Origin: Bryobacterales bacterium
Lineage (GTDB): Bacteria > Acidobacteriota > Terriglobia > Bryobacterales > Bryobacteraceae
Assembly (NCBI GenBank): GCA_003135055.1
Contig: PLDF01000429.1
Location: 1 to 45,116, forward strand
Length of the DNA: 45,116 nucleotides
Direction of reading: 5' to 3'
Positions 41,694 through 45,116 of this stretch are shown piece after piece; the stretch's first letter is position 1; each line of letters begins with the position of its first letter. The notes below the pieces were generated by a model. The model did no database searches. It was not told the origin of the DNA and saw nothing but the letters and a program-made list of their open reading frames with translations. A program made the position numbers and the translations under genes.

Positions 41694-41952
41694 GAAGCTC
41701 TCCTTAATTGAGTTTTCCGTTTGGGTTCTTAGGAAGGAGCGCCCGAAGCTGAATGCGCCCGGTCCGGTTGCGGATGTTGCGCGCTGAAGATGGCGAATGC
41801 AAACCCCTCCACAGTGCGCAGCAACGCCGGCGCCCGCGATTGGAAAGCTGAATTCTTCAGTGTTTCCAGTAAGATATGCGGCTTTCCTTGGGGCAAGATA
41901 AAACATAAAACTGGTCGTGCCCTTCCATACTATTGAGACAGTTTACCACAAA

Positions 41953-41980
41953 ACACCACAAAGTCGATAGAGTATCGTAT
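41953..41980. promoter_or_regulatory. 28-bp operator-like site before the dipeptidase gene
   Basis: On the minus strand: ATAC edge, core CTCTATCGAC, right edge TGGTGT. It agrees with the rhodanese site at 21 of 28 positions and ends ten bases before the dipeptidase ATG. A half-similar stretch (ATACTATTG) lies at about 41928. Confidence 0.58.
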
Positions 41981-41990
41981 GATTGACGGC

Positions 41991-43091
41991 ATGAAAAAAC
42001 TCTCGCACGCGATATTGGCGCTCTTGACATTGCGAGCCTGGCGGATGAAACCGCCCTACTTCAAAAAGCCAAGGCGATTCACCAACGAATCGTCGCCTTC
42101 GATAGCCACCTGGATCTTCCCTTCGACTACAGCGGCGCAGCCGATGACGGCAAGACGCAGTTCGACTTGCCCAAAGTTGCCCGCGGCCAACTGAAAGGAG
42201 CGGCGCTGGCAGTCTTCGTCCCGCAAGGCCCGCGCACGCCGGAGGGATATAAAAAGGCTCGCGAAGACGCGGACAAGAAGCTCGCGCTGATCAAGGCCGT
42301 GGCGGAGCAGAGTCCGAAGTTGGCTGAGCTCGCTTACAGTCCCGCCGATGTCCGCCGCATCGCTTCGGAAGGCAAGTTCGCGGTAGTGATCAGCCTGCTG
42401 AACGCCTATCCCCTCGGATCGGACCTGACGCAGCTTGACGAATGGTACAAGCGCGGCGTCCGAATCCTCGGCTACGTGCATGCGGGACATAAAGATTGGG
42501 CTGATTCGTCGCGGCCCAACAAAAATCTTGGTAACACAACGGAGGAGCATGGCGGCTTATCGGACCTTGGCAAGCAGGGCGTGGCGCGGCTGAACCAATT
42601 GGGTGTGTTGATCGACGTCTCGCAGCTTTCCTCGCCGGCGTTCAAACAGGTCTTGAGCCTGACCAAAGCTCCGGTGGCGGCCACCCACTCCGGTGTCAAA
42701 TCGATCGTGAATGTGGGCCGAAACCTAAGCGATGAAGAACTGGAACTGATCCGCAAGAACGGCGGCGTAAGTGCAGATCGTCGCGTTCAGCAATTATCTT
42801 CGGCCGGCGGCCGAGGACGCCACGGAAGGAAAACCCGCGCCGCCGGCGACGGTAGCGCAACTGGTAGATTCGCTCGACTACGCGGTGAAGAAAATCGGAA
42901 TCGATCACGTCGGCATTTCATCGGATTTTAATCACGGCGGTGGCGTCGCCGGTTGGCAGAATGAGGGCGAGGCGCAAAGCGTGACCGTCGAACTGTTGCG
43001 CCGCGGCTATACGGAGAAGGACATTGCGAAACTATGGGGAGGCAACTTCCTGCGCGTGTGGGGCGAGGCACAGAAAGTCGCGAAACACTAG
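41991..43091 (+). pseudogene. Membrane dipeptidase (peptidase M19) with two frameshifts
   Basis: Zinc-dependent dipeptidase of the renal dipeptidase family. Signal MKKLSHAILALLTL, then a one-base shift near 42033 and SLADETALLQKAKAIHQRIV then AFDSHLDLPFDY (zinc H-x-D). Next come GVRILGYVHAGHKDW, KAPVAATHSGVKSIVNVGRN and LSDEELELIRKNGGV. A second shift near 42771 is followed by VQIVAFSNYLRPAAED, GIDHVGISSDFNHGGG and LWGGNFLRVW. All family blocks survive, so repair of two single bases would restore an enzyme of about 366 residues. It is preceded by the operator-like site. Confidence 0.8.
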
Positions 43092-43160
43092 AGATTAGAA
43101 AGACCGCCGAAAAGGGATCGGCGACTCGTTCGGCTGATTCATTTGGACTGAGGATATAGC

Positions 43161-44171
43161 ATGGTTGTCAGGATGAGCCTCAGCGAGTTTTCCCGGGTTC
43201 CCGTGATCGACGTCGCTCCGTTGGTGAATCACACCGCGGAACGGGCGAAGACAATAGAACAGATCGGAACAGCGTGCCGGCAATGTGGATTCTTCTACAT
43301 CGCCGGTCACGGCGTCGACGAGTCATTGTGCCGACAACTGGAAGCTCTGAGCCGCCGGTTTTTCGACCAGAGCGAACCGGAAAAGATGCGGATCGCCATG
43401 TCCCGGGGAGGCCGCACCTGGCGCGGGTATTTTCCCGTCGGCGGCGAACTCACGTCCGGTAAACCCGACAGGAAAGAGGGCCTTTATTTCGGAGCGGAAC
43501 TCGCGGCGGATCATCCCGCGGTCCTGGCCGGCAAGCCCCTTCACGGTCCGAACCTGTTCCCGGAAATCCCCGGCTTTCGCGAGACCGTGCTGCGTTATAT
43601 CGATTCGTTGACGCAACTCGGCCGCGCCTTGATGTCCGGGATCTTATTCGGTCTGGGCCTGGATCAAAACTGTTTACAAGAGCTCTCTATAGCCGATCCG
43701 TTCATTCTGTTTCGCATCTTCAACTATCCTCCCGCGACGGAGGATGGAGACATGCCATGGGGGGTTGGCGAGCACACCGATTACGGACTACTCACCATTC
43801 TACGGCAGGACGATACAGGCGGCCTGCAAGTAAAATCCCGCTCTGGTTGGGTCGATGCACCGCCGATTCCCGGGACCTTTGTCTGCAACATCGGCGATAT
43901 GCTCGACCGCCTGACGCATGGAATCTATCGCTCCACTCCGCATCGGGTGATCAATACGTCGAAGCGCAACCGGCTATCATTACCGTTCTTTTTCGATCCT
44001 AATTTTGAAGCCCGGATTCCGCCCATCCAGGGTCTCGAACACGGAGCCCCAGATGATTTCCGCGAACGGTGGGACCAGGCGAGCGTGCATCAGTTCTCGG
44101 GGACCTATGGCGACTACCTGCTTAGCAAGGTGTCGAAGGTGTTCCCGGAATTACGCAAAAAAGTGCTGTAG
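43161..44171 (+). CDS. 2-oxoglutarate/Fe(II)-dependent oxygenase (IPNS-like)
   Basis: 336 residues of the isopenicillin-N-synthase superfamily. N-terminal DIOX_N part: VPVIDVAPL, CGFFYIAGHGVDESL. Catalytic core: GEHTDYGLLTIL (Fe ligands His205, Asp207), STPHRVINTS (His261), and RLSLPFF with Arg271-x-Ser273 binding 2-oxoglutarate. It hydroxylates or oxidises small molecules; amino acid, gibberellin-like and ethylene-forming enzymes are similar, and the substrate is not evident. Start at 43161 follows GAGGAT. A neighbour of the broken dipeptidase, 70 bases downstream. Confidence 0.88.
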   Translation: MVVRMSLSEFSRVPVIDVAPLVNHTAERAKTIEQIGTACRQCGFFYIAGHGVDESLCRQLEALSRRFFDQSEPEKMRIAMSRGGRTWRGYFPVGGELTSGKPDRKEGLYFGAELAADHPAVLAGKPLHGPNLFPEIPGFRETVLRYIDSLTQLGRALMSGILFGLGLDQNCLQELSIADPFILFRIFNYPPATEDGDMPWGVGEHTDYGLLTILRQDDTGGLQVKSRSGWVDAPPIPGTFVCNIGDMLDRLTHGIYRSTPHRVINTSKRNRLSLPFFFDPNFEARIPPIQGLEHGAPDDFRERWDQASVHQFSGTYGDYLLSKVSKVFPELRKKVL

Positions 44172-44260
44172 TAGTGTGTCCTTTCGGTAAGTCTGCATGA
44201 CAATGCCCGGCCGTAGTTGGTAAGGTCGGTCCTGATCCCGGCAGGGACGGAGGACCGACG

Positions 44261-44671
44261 ATGACTCACAACACAGCGCCTGATGTTCCAAACGGCATGC
44301 AGAAGATTTGCCGACGCTTCGAGCGCTGGCGGAGTTCGCACCAAGGCCGCCTGCCGATTCCGAAAGCGTTGTGGGCATCCGCCGCGGAGGTCGCTCGGGA
44401 ACACGGAGTCTTCCGCACTGCCACGATCTTGCGTCTGGAGTACGCCAAGCTGAAGCGCATGACTACGTCGGCCGCGCCCGTCAAGCGCAGGCCTGCGCCG
44501 CCCGCGGAGTTCTTGGAGTTGGTCGCAACCCAAGTTGCGCCCGCTGGGTCCGGCCTGACGGAATGTGTCATCGAGTTGGAAGGGCCGCGCGGCAAGATGC
44601 GCGTCCAGTGGAAAGGCGCGGCGGCGCCGGACCTTGCTGGATTGAGCCGGAGTTTGTGGGAGCCGGTGTGA
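44261..44671 (+). CDS. tnpA: IS66-type accessory protein TnpA
   Basis: 136 residues. The N-terminal CRRFERWRSSHQGRLPIPKA and LWASAAEVAREHGVFRTATI segment is the helix-turn-helix region of IS66 OrfA proteins, with LRLEYAKLKRM after it. It is thought to bind the IS ends. The C-terminal part (FLELVATQV...GPRGKMRVQW) is typical for the longer variants. The stop overlaps the tnpB start (GTGA). Confidence 0.82.
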   Translation: MTHNTAPDVPNGMQKICRRFERWRSSHQGRLPIPKALWASAAEVAREHGVFRTATILRLEYAKLKRMTTSAAPVKRRPAPPAEFLELVATQVAPAGSGLTECVIELEGPRGKMRVQWKGAAAPDLAGLSRSLWEPV

Positions 44672-45015
44672 TCCAGATCGCGCCGCAGATACGGATTCTG
44701 GTTGCGGTCGAGGCTATTGACGGGCGCAAGGGCATTGATGCAATCGCCCAACTATGCCGGGAGAAACTGAACGCCGATCCGTTTTCCGGTTACCTGTTCA
44801 TTTTCCGGTCCCGGAGTGGAACGGCCATCAGAATCTTGCAGTACGACGGGCAAGGGTTCTGGCTGGCGACGAAGCGATTGTCAAAGGGACGGTTCAAGTG
44901 GTGGCCGACGGGCGCCGAACCGGCGCGGACATTGCAGGCACACCAAGCGCAGTTGCTGCTGGCGGCAGGCAATCCGGAGACGGAAGCCGCGCCGGTGTGG
45001 CGAAAAGTAAGTTGA
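44668..45015 (+). CDS. tnpB: IS66-type accessory protein TnpB
   Basis: 115 residues from a GTG start: IQIAPQIRILVAVEAIDGRK, GIDAIAQLCREKLNADPFSG, YLFIFRSRSGTAIRILQYDG and QGFWLATKRLSKGRFKWWP, all strongly conserved in IS66 Orf2 (TnpB). It is required with TnpA and TnpC for transposition. Start codon overlaps the tnpA stop by four bases. Confidence 0.92.
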   Translation: MIQIAPQIRILVAVEAIDGRKGIDAIAQLCREKLNADPFSGYLFIFRSRSGTAIRILQYDGQGFWLATKRLSKGRFKWWPTGAEPARTLQAHQAQLLLAAGNPETEAAPVWRKVS

Positions 45016-45069
45016 AATAACCGAAACAAAAAGCTTGCGTTCTGGTTTTCTTTCTGGCATGCTGCAGTT

Positions 45070-45116
45070 ATGCCGGAAGCGGAAACGTGGCGATACCGCG
45101 GGCAAACCATCGACCG
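45070..45116 (+). CDS. IS66 transposase TnpC, N-terminal fragment (cut by window edge)
   Basis: ATG at 45070 begins MPEAETWRYRGQTIDR and runs off the right edge. Its position after tnpB fits tnpC, the DDE transposase, but too little sequence is present to prove it. Confidence 0.35.
   Translation, partial: MPEAETWRYRGQTID

Larger units (their letters stand above)
44187..45116 (+). mobile_element. IS66-family insertion sequence, left part
   Basis: Contains tnpA, tnpB and the start of tnpC in the standard IS66 order, truncated by the window edge. GTAAGTCTGCATGACAAT at about 44187 is a plausible left terminal repeat, since IS66 ends usually begin GTAAG. The right end and target duplication are outside the window. 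Confidence 0.7.

Noticed and set aside
1..45116. CRISPR array, rRNA operon, prophage or conjugative module
   Set aside because: No regularly spaced direct repeats, rRNA sequence, phage structural genes or conjugation genes were seen; the only mobile element is the partial IS66.

Overview
The window looks like a chromosomal segment of a soil-type Acidobacteriota, probably Solibacter/Bryobacter-like. This is inferred from gene content, not from a marker gene. The clues are about 60% G+C, an Oar-like TonB-dependent receptor with a carboxypeptidase-regulatory-like N-terminus, genes of the DUF6152 and DUF6644 type, methionine salvage, and many eroded paralogues.

Layout. 1-2.2 kb holds eroded remnants (RHS repeats, acyl-CoA dehydrogenase, BNR/Asp-box protein). 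2.3-5.6 kb is an intact TonB-dependent receptor. 5.7-9.3 kb has four AhpD/carboxymuconolactone-decarboxylase-like genes around an MFS transporter. 9.8-11.6 kb is a two-gene operon: a MetE-core-like methyltransferase and a deiodinase-like selenoprotein with an in-frame UGA (10152-10154) and a SECIS-like hairpin just after it. 11.7-14.5 kb is a graveyard: halogenase-like flavoprotein, radical SAM, YeiH-type exporter and a receptor tail. 14.8-25.6 kb is a sulfur and thiol region: glutaredoxin-like protein, thioredoxin-like protein, PIG-L deacetylase, a hybrid rhodanese, mtnC-mtnD-mtnB, tRNA-Cys, ssuC-ssuB plus an old yellow enzyme, and ssuA-ssuD. 26-30.7 kb holds an ANTAR protein, a second PIG-L gene with an amber codon, a PepSY membrane protein and two thioredoxin-fold proteins. 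30.7-41.7 kb holds two copies of a hypothetical/DUF6152 pair, an MsrP-type sulfoxide reductase with DUF6644 membrane proteins, peptide deformylase, a CtaA-like protein, a multicopper oxidase and a response regulator. 42-45.1 kb holds a broken M19 dipeptidase, a 2OG-Fe(II) oxygenase and the left part of an IS66 element.

How it works together. Many genes acquire or recycle sulfur (sulfonate uptake and desulfonation, methionine salvage, methionine synthesis, methionine sulfoxide repair, sulfurtransfer) or handle thiol redox chemistry. A conserved 28-bp imperfect palindrome (core TCTATCGAC) occurs just upstream of at least six transcription units, including ssuCB, ssuAD, the rhodanese and the msrP divergon. 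This suggests one regulon across the window.

Caution. About a dozen genes carry single-base frameshifts or nonsense codons. Some may be consensus errors, but several remnants lack whole halves, so real gene decay is also present. The UGA in the deiodinase-like gene is different: it sits exactly at the catalytic selenocysteine position of the family.
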